Part shown: positions 51,631 through 59,507 of the stretch, piece after piece | Position numbering within the stretch: the first letter of the stretch is position 1 | Layout of the letters: every line of letters begins with the position of its first letter | Assembly (NCBI GenBank): GCA_002439165.1 | Contig: DJTE01000026.1 | Location: 52,089 to 116,088 of the forward strand | DNA: 64,000 nt | Direction: 5' to 3' | Source: Chryseobacterium indologenes | Lineage (GTDB): Bacteria > Bacteroidota > Bacteroidia > Flavobacteriales > Weeksellaceae | The notes under the pieces: generated by a model | The model's database searches: none | What the model was told of the DNA's origin: nothing | What the model saw: only the letters and a program-made list of their open reading frames with translations | Translations under genes and position numbers: made by a program

Positions 51631-54600
51631 ATGCACAATTCTTATACGGTTATCAATGCTTCTGCCGGCTCGGGAAAAACGTATGCCCTTGTCCAGCGGC
51701 TTCTGATGATCTGTCTCCGGTATCCTAATCAGCAGCAGTCGATCAGGAATATTCTGGCACTCACCTTTACCAACAAGGCAGCCAACGAGATGAAAGAAAG
51801 AATTCTGTCCTGGCTGGGGAATTTTACTGCGGATAATTTTGCAGACAACGCAGATCTTAAGAATATCCAGCGGGCATTTGAAGCGGAAGGCCTGAAAATT
51901 ACCATTGATGAACTTCATGTGCGCTCCAAAAGATTACTGGATTATGTGCTTCACAATTATTCAACCCTGAACATCGGAACGATAGACCGTTTCAACTCCA
52001 GGCTGGTAAGAAGTTTTTCTTATGAACTGGGGCTGGCGAAAAATTTTAATCTTGAAATAGAGGCTGAACCGTTCCTTATTGAAGCTGTTGATAAAATGCT
52101 GGATCAGATCGGAGAAAATGATGCCATCTCCAGTTCTTTCATGGATTATGTGGATTACAGCCTTGAAAACAATGAGAGGATCAATCTCAACAAAAACCTT
52201 TACGATTCGGCCAAAGAGTTTGTAAAAGACATTCATTACGAGCATCTGAAAAGCAACAGGGATTTTGATGATACCAATTATGAAAACATCAAAAATACGC
52301 TTCGGAAAGAAATTGTTCAGAACAAAAAAAAATCTGCTGAACTGGCTGCAAAATCGGTGGAACTCTTCCGTTCCAGAAATATAGAAGTTGAAGATTTTGC
52401 TCAGGGTAAAAACGGAATCGGAGGTTTTTTCACCAAAGTCATTGATTTTTACCAGCAGAAAAGACCCGGATTTCCGTTTCCTACGACCCAGGAAGAGTCT
52501 GTTGTTAATAATTACAGAAAAGGGGCTTCCTCCAAATCAAAGAATAAGGAATCTGAGATTTTTGAGATCCTCGATCAGCTTCTTGAAAACCGTATGCAGC
52601 TGATTCTTTTGTATATTGAGACTCAAAAGAAAGAAAAGATTCTCTCTGCCCTGCTTCCTTTAAAGGTTAATAAAGATATTCAGGATGAGCTGAGGAAAAT
52701 TGAAGAGGAAAATGACCTGGTGCTGCTATCCAAATTCAATATTCTGATCAACGAAAATCTAAGGAATGAGCCGTCCGCTTTTATTTATGAGAAAGTGGGT
52801 TCCCAGTTTCAGCATTATTTCTTTGATGAGTTTCAGGATACCTCGGAACTTCAGTGGCAGAATTTTGTTCCCCTGCGTGATCACAGTGTTTCCACGGAAT
52901 ATACTTCCTTTACGCTGGTAGGAGATCCCAAGCAGAGTATTTACAGGTTCCGTGGCGGGGAAAGTAAGCTGATGCTGGATATCATCAACAAAAAAGAATT
53001 TTCTCCGAGACAGGCAGATCTTCTGGTACTGAAAGACAACTGGCGGAGTGCTAAAAATATTGTTCAGTTCAACAACGAACTTTACCGCTATCATTCTGAG
53101 GGACTGGAAGAGGAACACCGGAATATTTTCGGTACGGATGCGGAACAGAATCCGAAATCCAGGATCGACGGCCGGGTGAAGGTAAGCCTTATTGAAAATC
53201 TTACCAATGAGGATTTCTACAATGATACTTCCGAAAGGATGCAAAAAGATATCCAGGAATGTCTTGATAACGGTTTTAAGTTTTCTGATATCACTATTTT
53301 ATGCCGTGGGAATTTTGATATTTTCAGCTATTCACAGAAGCTGGGAAATCTGAAGGTATATTATCACGGCGAAGAAACCAATATCAAAACCATTTCGGAT
53401 AAAGGCCTCACCCTTGAACTTTCCAATACCCTGAAGGCTGTTATTGAATTCCTGAGATGGGAGATCAATCCCAAAAACCGGACTAACCTGATCATGCTGA
53501 TGTATTACCTGAATACTCTGGGCAGGATTCATATGGCTGATTTCACTCTGGAAATGAAAGAAATCCTGGAAATTGAAAAACATGAGGACATTCTTCAGTT
53601 TATCCAGGCAAAATACACCCTTAAACTGAAGCAGGATCATTTTCCCAGATTCAACCTGTATAATTTTGTGGAATATTACATCAATGAATTTTCTGTTGAA
53701 AATAAAGAAACCGATTTTCTGATGAATTTCCTTGAAATGCTTTTCAATTTTACACAGAATGCCGGAGCCAGCACAAAAGAGTTTCTGAAATACTGGGATG
53801 AGGAAGCTTCTGCCTACACCATTCAGGCTTCAGAAAATATCGATGCTGTGCAGATCATGACCATCCATAAGTCTAAGGGACTGGAATTCCCGGTTGTATT
53901 TATTCCGATGATGAATAAGAACCGGGACGGTGAGTTTACCAACTGGTTTGATACACAGAATGATGATACTCTAAAATCCGTTAATATCAATCAGTTCAGT
54001 AAGACGCTGGAAGTCTACGATGAAGAAATTGAAAAATTCAACAAAAAGAATTCTTACAAAAATCTTATAGACAGGCTGTGTCTGCAGTATGTAGCCACAA
54101 CCCGTCCTGTTGAACAGCTGTTCTTTTATCTTCAGAAAGCCAACAAAACATCCAACAATCTTGAGCTTCTGGAATTTTTCAATGGTAAAAATACTGATCA
54201 GGCAGATGAATTTGATCTGTATGAAACCTCTCCTGAAAGTCTCAGAAAGCATTCAAAGGATAAGGCATCTTCTTTTAAGACCAAAGATATCCAGCATCTG
54301 AAAAATGTGAATGAAAAGACGACTTCCATCAGGATCGCAACGCCTTCCAAAAACTATCAGGTACGGAATGAAAAGGTAAGAATCGGGCTTTTCGTTCACG
54401 AACTGCTCTCAAAGATCAATACAAAAAAAGATACCGCCAAAGTACTGGAACGTTACGTAATGGAGGGACAGATTACGCTGGAAGAAAAAAACAAAATTGA
54501 GGAAACGCTGCTTCATATTATCGAAAAATACGCTGAATTCTTTGATGAAAGCTGGCAGGTCATCAATGAAAAAGATATTATGATCTCTGAAAACGGCGAA

Positions 54601-54771
54601 AGCCATCTGTTCAGGCCCGACCGTATTTTAAAAAATGATGAAGGCTATATAATTGTAGACTTCAAAACCGGAGAACCCACAGAAAAAGATCAGCTTCAGA
54701 TTGAAGGATACAGAAATATTCTGGAAAAACTGGGAAGAAATGTTTTGAAAATACAGCTGATCTATCTTTAA
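51631..54771 (+). CDS. AddA/RecB-like UvrD helicase-nuclease
   Basis: The 1046-residue protein is a superfamily 1A helicase with Walker A ASAGSGKT (10-17), motif II DEFQD (399-403), GDPKQSIYRFRGG and a late MTIHKSKGLEFP motif. A PD-(D/E)XK nuclease of RecB/AddA type is at the C-terminus: H923 in GLFVHELL, D997 in RPDR and D1010-x-K1012 in VDFKTG. It should resect double-strand breaks together with an AddB-like partner. No such partner gene lies next to it in the window. Confidence 0.92.
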   Translation: MHNSYTVINASAGSGKTYALVQRLLMICLRYPNQQQSIRNILALTFTNKAANEMKERILSWLGNFTADNFADNADLKNIQRAFEAEGLKITIDELHVRSKRLLDYVLHNYSTLNIGTIDRFNSRLVRSFSYELGLAKNFNLEIEAEPFLIEAVDKMLDQIGENDAISSSFMDYVDYSLENNERINLNKNLYDSAKEFVKDIHYEHLKSNRDFDDTNYENIKNTLRKEIVQNKKKSAELAAKSVELFRSRNIEVEDFAQGKNGIGGFFTKVIDFYQQKRPGFPFPTTQEESVVNNYRKGASSKSKNKESEIFEILDQLLENRMQLILLYIETQKKEKILSALLPLKVNKDIQDELRKIEEENDLVLLSKFNILINENLRNEPSAFIYEKVGSQFQHYFFDEFQDTSELQWQNFVPLRDHSVSTEYTSFTLVGDPKQSIYRFRGGESKLMLDIINKKEFSPRQADLLVLKDNWRSAKNIVQFNNELYRYHSEGLEEEHRNIFGTDAEQNPKSRIDGRVKVSLIENLTNEDFYNDTSERMQKDIQECLDNGFKFSDITILCRGNFDIFSYSQKLGNLKVYYHGEETNIKTISDKGLTLELSNTLKAVIEFLRWEINPKNRTNLIMLMYYLNTLGRIHMADFTLEMKEILEIEKHEDILQFIQAKYTLKLKQDHFPRFNLYNFVEYYINEFSVENKETDFLMNFLEMLFNFTQNAGASTKEFLKYWDEEASAYTIQASENIDAVQIMTIHKSKGLEFPVVFIPMMNKNRDGEFTNWFDTQNDDTLKSVNINQFSKTLEVYDEEIEKFNKKNSYKNLIDRLCLQYVATTRPVEQLFFYLQKANKTSNNLELLEFFNGKNTDQADEFDLYETSPESLRKHSKDKASSFKTKDIQHLKNVNEKTTSIRIATPSKNYQVRNEKVRIGLFVHELLSKINTKKDTAKVLERYVMEGQITLEEKNKIEETLLHIIEKYAEFFDESWQVINEKDIMISENGESHLFRPDRILKNDEGYIIVDFKTGEPTEKDQLQIEGYRNILEKLGRNVLKIQLIYL

Positions 54772-54853
54772 TTTTTTTATATTAGCTCTTATCGTAAAAA
54801 TACGACATCAAATCGTAGAAGTACTACAAAATGTGAAAGTTACTGTGAAAAAT

Positions 54854-54884
54854 TTTCTAGATAATTTAAAGTATTTTACATTTG
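54854..54884 (+). promoter_or_regulatory. Predicted promoter of the tssD gene
   Basis: TACATTTG at 54877-54884 matches the -7 consensus exactly. TTTC at 54854-54857 is one base from TTTG, with the ideal 19-base spacer. The start codon lies 49 bases downstream. Confidence 0.6.
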
Positions 54885-54933
54885 CCGTACAATCACTGAT
54901 GCAAATATTATTAACCATTAAAAATTTATTATC

Positions 54934-55335
54934 ATGGCAGCAAACTCAAGAGGAATTTTAAAATTCAATGGCGGTGAAGGTCAGAAATTATTAAAACTGA
55001 ATTACAGCGTATCCAGAACCACAGATGTTTCAGGACGTGTAGCTTCGGATCCCTCTAATGCACTTATCAAAATTACAGTAGAAGCAACTGAAAAATCAGA
55101 TATCCTGGAAAGCTTACTGAACGGAAAGTATAAGCCTACAACAGGAGAAATCACCTTTAATAAATCTCACGAAGAAGGTACTCTTATTACTTTAAGCTGG
55201 GAAAACGGCTATGTAATCCAGCATCAGGTAGAATTTGATGCAGTGGATGAGAACAGTATGCTGATCAGTTTTATCGTGAGTGCAGAAACTATTGATTACG
55301 GTAACTCCAAATACTACGGTTTCTGGCCGTCTTAA
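54934..55335 (+). CDS. tssD: Type VI secretion-like tube protein TssD (Hcp, Bacteroidota subtype iii)
   Basis: The 133-residue protein matches Bacteroidota TssD: an N-terminal SRGILKFNGGEGQKLLKLNYSVSR pattern, a central beta-strand set (ALIKITVEAT, GEITFNKSHEEGTLITLSWENGY) and a C-terminal YYGFWPS. Hcp-like rings stack to form the T6SS inner tube and can carry effectors. No other tss gene is nearby, so this is an orphan tube gene with its own promoter and terminator. Confidence 0.88.
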   Translation: MAANSRGILKFNGGEGQKLLKLNYSVSRTTDVSGRVASDPSNALIKITVEATEKSDILESLLNGKYKPTTGEITFNKSHEEGTLITLSWENGYVIQHQVEFDAVDENSMLISFIVSAETIDYGNSKYYGFWPS

Positions 55336-55357
55336 TTCCTGCTTACTACCTTATATG

Positions 55358-55388
55358 AAGATCATCTTATAAAGGTGGTCTTTTTTAT
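55358..55388 (+). terminator. tssD terminator
   Basis: AAGATCATC pairs with GGTGGTCTT (two G-U pairs) around TTATAAA, followed by a run of T residues. Confidence 0.75.
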
Positions 55389-55479
55389 TTTAAAAGTTTA
55401 AATAATCCGTCATCCCTTTTTTATTTCTAATCCGGATAACATTCTTATTTTTAAGGGATAAACATGAAAACATTATTCC

Positions 55480-55704
55480 ATGAAAATTTATCTTATTTCA
55501 TTTCTGATAAGCATTGCCATTCTGATTGCCGCGATCCTTGCCGTTTATGAAATTGCAGATTATACCAATCCGCCTGTAACAGCAGAAGGAAAGCAGTATA
55601 TGCCCACAGAAAATGTTTTTATTGCTCTGATATATGGGTTTTTCTCTGCTATTTTATCTTTTTTCATTTCGGTAAGAATACTGAGACGAAGACTGGAAAA
55701 GTAA
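55480..55704 (+). CDS. Small two-helix membrane protein, unknown function
   Basis: The 74-residue protein has helices at about residues 4-24 and 46-66, a polar loop with PPVTAEGKQYMPTEN and a basic end (RRRLEK). No family is recognised. It stands alone between tssD and the erythromycin-esterase-like gene. Confidence 0.6.
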   Translation: MKIYLISFLISIAILIAAILAVYEIADYTNPPVTAEGKQYMPTENVFIALIYGFFSAILSFFISVRILRRRLEK

Positions 55705-55825
55705 GACTGATCCATATCAACCGTTTCTTTTTTTAACTTTTCACAACAAAATTTAATACAATTTTATATCCGGATTTTTTTAATGATGATATTTTTGATT
55801 TTGTTTTGCCGGACAAAAATATACC

Positions 55826-57073
55826 ATGAAAAAATATCATTACAGAGCTGTTCTTAGTCTCCTTACTTTTCTAGTGTTCTTTAATATCCCGGCACAGAAA
55901 AAAAATCTTACGGAAGACGAGAAAACTTATCTTAAAAAATTTATTTATCCCCTACAATCCGTTGAACCCGGTTATCCTGAAACTTCTGATCTGAAAATAC
56001 TGGACAGATTAATTGGAGATTCTAAAATTGTTGCATTGGGAGAGGTTTCTCATGGTTCCGGCGAGATTTACAAAATGAAAGACCGTGTGCTGAGATACCT
56101 GGCTGCCCATAAAAATTTCAGTATTTTTTCGCTCGAAGCTTCTATGCCGGAATCCTACATGATGAACGAATATACTATGAACGGAAAAGGAGATCCTAAA
56201 ATTTTCCTGGATAAAATGGGGTTCTGGACATGGCAGACCGAGGAAATGCTGTCAATCATCAACTGGATCAAAAAATATAACGAGACAGCTCTCCATAAAG
56301 TACAGTTTGCAGGATTTGATATGCTGTACACCGGAGGTGCAGCAGAAGAAATAAAGAAAATCTGTACGGCCGGCAGTATTTCACAAAATGAAGCCGTACA
56401 GCTTTCTGAAATACTTGCACAAGGTAACGGAAAACCTGGAAAGAATGACATTACCGGCAGCGAAAAGGCAACTCTGAAGACCCTTCTTGAAAAACTTAAA
56501 ATATCTTCCCAGTCGATAAAGGATGAGAAAGAAAAGAACTGGTTTCTCCAGAATCTCCGTATCATCGAGCAGAATATTGATAAATCGGCTGCGAAGAGAG
56601 ATCTTTATATGGCCCAAAATATTGAGTGGATCATCTCACAGAATCCGGATGCCGGAATGATTGTTTCAGCCCATAACGGACATATCAGCAGCCACCGGGC
56701 AAAGATGGGAGAATATTTAAGGCGGGATCTGAAAAATGATTATGTTACTTTCGGTTTTGCCTTTTACAGCGGAAGTTATACTGCATTTGAGCGGAAGTCT
56801 AAAGTAACCGGGCCTTTTCCGGCACAGACGGCCTATGAAGGTACAGCGGAGCACCTGCTGAATTCACTGGATATCCCGATTTTTATTCTGGATCTTAAAA
56901 GCCTCAGAAAGGAAAACAATGATGCGGCAAAGTGGATTACAAAGGATGAAATAAAATTCAGAAGAACAGGTTCTACGGTAGTTCCGGAAGAATTTAAGGA
57001 AACCAATATCTCTGCTGATTTTGATTATCTGATCTTCATTAAAGAATCTACCCATTCCAGGCTTTTAGAATAA
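55826..57073 (+). CDS. Erythromycin esterase family protein, exported
   Basis: The 415-residue protein has a signal peptide (about 1-24) and the erythromycin-esterase fold (PF05139): LGEVSHGSGE (71-80) with E73 and H76, SLEASMPES (102-110) with E104, FWTWQTEEM, and the later SAHNGHIS. These histidines and glutamates form the metal-free or metal-assisted active site of EreA-like enzymes. Whether it acts on macrolides or on other esters cannot be told; many Bacteroidota homologues are not resistance genes. It should act in the periplasm. Confidence 0.87.
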   Translation: MKKYHYRAVLSLLTFLVFFNIPAQKKNLTEDEKTYLKKFIYPLQSVEPGYPETSDLKILDRLIGDSKIVALGEVSHGSGEIYKMKDRVLRYLAAHKNFSIFSLEASMPESYMMNEYTMNGKGDPKIFLDKMGFWTWQTEEMLSIINWIKKYNETALHKVQFAGFDMLYTGGAAEEIKKICTAGSISQNEAVQLSEILAQGNGKPGKNDITGSEKATLKTLLEKLKISSQSIKDEKEKNWFLQNLRIIEQNIDKSAAKRDLYMAQNIEWIISQNPDAGMIVSAHNGHISSHRAKMGEYLRRDLKNDYVTFGFAFYSGSYTAFERKSKVTGPFPAQTAYEGTAEHLLNSLDIPIFILDLKSLRKENNDAAKWITKDEIKFRRTGSTVVPEEFKETNISADFDYLIFIKESTHSRLLE

Positions 57074-57079
57074 TAAAAT

Positions 57080-57111
57080 AACCCCGCCGTTCGTGGAGAA
57101 CGGCGGGGTTT
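57080..57111. terminator. Bidirectional terminator between esterase-like and ferritin genes
   Basis: AACCCCGCCGTTC and GAACGGCGGGGTT form a perfect 13-bp GC-rich stem with a five-base loop between converging genes. Confidence 0.92.
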
Positions 57112-57134
57112 ATCTTTTTAGCGTATTATAGAGA

Positions 57135-57644
57135 TTAAGCGGTAGTATCGGGTGTAAAAACTCTCTGAGCCAGCTCCTGATCAAAAAGATACAATGCAGA
57201 AGGATTATCGCATACCATCTTGATCTTCGTTACATACTGTGAAGCACTTGCTTCTTCTTCTACCTGTTCATTGATGAACCACTGCATAAAGGATGTTGTT
57301 GCAAAATCTCCTTCGTCATTAGCATTCTTTACAATATTGAAGATACTTTTCGTTACTTTTTTCTCGTGTTCCAATGCTTTCTCGAAAATATCCGTTGCAT
57401 TTTCAAACTGATGGGGAGGTTTTGCAATTTCCCCGATAATGATCTCTCCTCCTACATCGTTCAGATAATCGAACATTTTATCTGCGTGCATCAATTCTTC
57501 TTTGCTCTGAACTCTGAAATAGTTGGCAATTCCGTCCAGGTCTTTTCCTGAAAACCAGGCAGACATGGAAAGATAGTATTGAGCGGCATATTGTTCGTGA
57601 GCGATCTGCTCGTTAATTAATTTTGCAATTTTTTCGCTGATCAT
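57135..57644 (-). CDS. ftnA: Ferritin (iron storage)
   Basis: From ATG 57644 the protein has 169 residues, the usual length of bacterial ferritin. An in-frame start at 57743 would add a 33-residue hydrophobic stretch not found in ferritins. Ferroxidase ligands fit E17 (AHEQ), E50 and H53 (KEELMH), with later acidic residues in NEQVEEE. It is a non-heme FtnA-type protein that stores iron in a 24-mer cage. It is a single gene. Confidence 0.92.
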   Translation of the reverse strand: MISEKIAKLINEQIAHEQYAAQYYLSMSAWFSGKDLDGIANYFRVQSKEELMHADKMFDYLNDVGGEIIIGEIAKPPHQFENATDIFEKALEHEKKVTKSIFNIVKNANDEGDFATTSFMQWFINEQVEEEASASQYVTKIKMVCDNPSALYLFDQELAQRVFTPDTTA

Positions 57645-57713
57645 AAGTATAAATTTATATTCAAAAATAGGGAATAAAAGCCCGAAATCAAAAGTTTTAA
57701 TGAAAATTAATAC

Positions 57714-57740
57714 GAAAAGGATGGGAAAAATCCCATCCTT
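57714..57740 (-). terminator. Terminator of the Spy-like gene
   Basis: AAGGATGGGA and TCCCATCCTT form a perfect 10-bp stem with a four-base loop. On the minus strand it is followed by TTT after the gene at 57771. Confidence 0.85.
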
Positions 57741-57770
57741 CACACATTAAAAAATCAAAATTATGAACGT

Positions 57771-58217
57771 TTATTTTGCATCGGGAACAGCCGTGTTCAT
57801 CGGCTTTTTCATCATTTTTCTATCCTTCATAGCCATTCGTCTTTGTTCCATTTTCGCTTTTCTGTCGGCCTGCCATTTATCATATTGTTCAGGCGTAAGG
57901 ATTTTTTTCATATCTGCATCCATCTGAGCTCTTTTAGCCTTCATTTCTTCCATTTTAGCCATTCTCTCTTCTTTATTTTTTTCAAAATTGGCCTTCATTT
58001 CAGCTTTTCTCTGTTCCTGAAGAGCTTTAATCTGAGCGACCTGAGATTGGTTTAGGTTAAGATCTTTCTGCATCTGTGCCAGACGTTCCTGTTCTTTCTG
58101 CTGCATTTTCTGTTTCATTTCAGCGGCTCTTGCCTGTCTGTCCTGAGGAGTAGTCTGTTGTGCCATTGCCAAGCCACTCATTCCCACTATTGCTATTGCT
58201 AAAACTAATTTTTTCAT
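57771..58217 (-). CDS. Spy/CpxP-like periplasmic protein (LTxxQ type)
   Basis: The 148-residue protein has a signal peptide (1-20) and then a fully helical, Lys/Met/Gln/Glu-rich body. LNLNQSQVAQIKALQ (53-67) and LTPEQYDKW (107-115) are the paired LTxxQ-like motifs of Spy-related proteins. Methionine richness suggests a flexible chaperone surface or metal binding. It may be an envelope-stress chaperone. It is a single gene with its own terminator. Confidence 0.78.
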   Translation of the reverse strand: MKKLVLAIAIVGMSGLAMAQQTTPQDRQARAAEMKQKMQQKEQERLAQMQKDLNLNQSQVAQIKALQEQRKAEMKANFEKNKEERMAKMEEMKAKRAQMDADMKKILTPEQYDKWQADRKAKMEQRRMAMKDRKMMKKPMNTAVPDAK

Positions 58218-58332
58218 CTTAAAAAATATTTAATTAATTGTTATACATCTTTTTGATTATAAGTTAAAACAGAAGTTAAATGAAAATATTCATAAAAATT
58301 GTTAAATTATATTATTAAAATAATAATTAAAC

Positions 58333-58364
58333 AAAAAAAAGGACAGATCCTAAAATCTGCCCTT
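58333..58364 (-). terminator. Terminator of the GFR-repeat gene
   Basis: On the minus strand AAGGGCAGAT, the loop TTTAGG, then ATCTGTCCTT, followed by a run of T residues, 29 bases past the stop codon. Confidence 0.88.
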
Positions 58365-58392
58365 CACACCACTTAAATATAATATATGAAAA

Positions 58393-59367
58393 TTAATTAT
58401 TCGCCAGTCTGCTTCGGAAACCTCCGGTATTACTATTGTTGTTGTTCTGTGGTCTCGGTGCTGAGTTTTCAGATCTGAAACCACTGTTATTCCCTCTGAA
58501 TCCACCGCTATTTTCTCTTCTCGGAGCTTCTCTTTTTATTTCACTGTTTCCTCTGAAACCGCCATTATTACCAAATCCGCCTCTGGTTCCGCTATTGTTG
58601 TCGGATTCTCTCCGGAACCCTCCGTTGTTTCTCACACCGTTATTATCGTTACGGAAACCGTTGGAGCTCTCCGATCTGCTTCTGTTGTCTGCCCGGAAAC
58701 CTCCGGTATTGCTGCCGTCTCTCACAGAACCTCTGAATCCGCTATTCGGTCTGGCACTTGCCCGGAATCCGTTAAAGCTTGGATTATCCATTCTGTGGAA
58801 TCTTGACCGGTCCACACGGTAAATATTGATATTAACATTTCTGTATCGGGGCATTACCGCATATCTAGGAGCATAATAGGTTCTTCTGTAATTCTGGAAA
58901 TAAACAACCGGGCTTGCTCCGTGATAGTAATTATTCTGGAATACCACAAATACTCTTGGTCCTAAAATTCTTTCCAGTGCATAGAATCTGTCATAATACC
59001 ATCGATCCGGATTGTAGCGGTAGAAATTATCCCAGGCTGAAAAACTTACATACAGGTTATTCAGTCTCAGAATCTGATCGATCTGCCAGCGGTTTAATCC
59101 GTTTTGCCTGAAGAAAACATTCCAGTTTACATTGACGATGCTGTTCCGGTAGTCGTTGTAATAATTCTGGTAGTAATCGCTTGGATAGTAATCCTGAGGA
59201 TAGTTGTAATAATAATCATCCGGGAAATAGTTTCTGTCATCTTCATCAGAATAATAGCCATTTCCGTTCTGATAATTTCCATCGTCTCCCCAGCCGTTAT
59301 TTGGATATTGCTGGGCGGAAGTCAAAGCTGCCAGTCCCAAAGCCAATCCAAAAAGTATTTTTTTCAT
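58393..59367 (-). CDS. Exported low-complexity protein with Tyr/Asp-rich head and GFR repeats
   Basis: The 324-residue protein has a signal peptide (1-19). Residues 20-75 are Tyr/Asp/Asn-rich, residues 76-195 look folded (NVNWNVFFRQNGLNRWQIDQI, then aromatic-rich strands), and residues 197-324 are Gly/Asn/Arg/Ser-rich. The tail has nine [GNS]-G-F-R units, at about 200, 210, 223, 237, 250, 270, 289, 297 and 317. Such a tail resembles RNA-binding or phase-separating RGG/FG sequence, but here it is exported. I know no function. It is a single gene. Confidence 0.75.
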   Translation of the reverse strand: MKKILFGLALGLAALTSAQQYPNNGWGDDGNYQNGNGYYSDEDDRNYFPDDYYYNYPQDYYPSDYYQNYYNDYRNSIVNVNWNVFFRQNGLNRWQIDQILRLNNLYVSFSAWDNFYRYNPDRWYYDRFYALERILGPRVFVVFQNNYYHGASPVVYFQNYRRTYYAPRYAVMPRYRNVNINIYRVDRSRFHRMDNPSFNGFRASARPNSGFRGSVRDGSNTGGFRADNRSRSESSNGFRNDNNGVRNNGGFRRESDNNSGTRGGFGNNGGFRGNSEIKREAPRRENSGGFRGNNSGFRSENSAPRPQNNNNSNTGGFRSRLANN

Positions 59368-59431
59368 CTCTATAATCGTTAATTGGTTAATATATAGTAG
59401 AATATCCCTATTCTACTTCTTTGATATAAAT

Positions 59432-59467
59432 AAAAAAAAGAAGTTAAATCCTGAGATAAAACTTCTT
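59432..59467 (-). terminator. malQ terminator
   Basis: On the minus strand AAGAAGTT and AACTTCTT pair across a 14-base loop, followed by eight T residues. Confidence 0.75.
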
Positions 59468-59507
59468 TTCAACTTATCATTAATCAACTGATAATCAGAT
59501 GTTAAAT

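Noticed and set aside
55826..57073. Macrolide resistance gene
   Set aside because: The erythromycin-esterase fold is broad and no resistance context or mobile element surrounds it.
58436..58822. Pro/Leu-rich reading frame opposite the GFR-repeat gene
   Set aside because: It mirrors the repeat codons of the real gene on the other strand.
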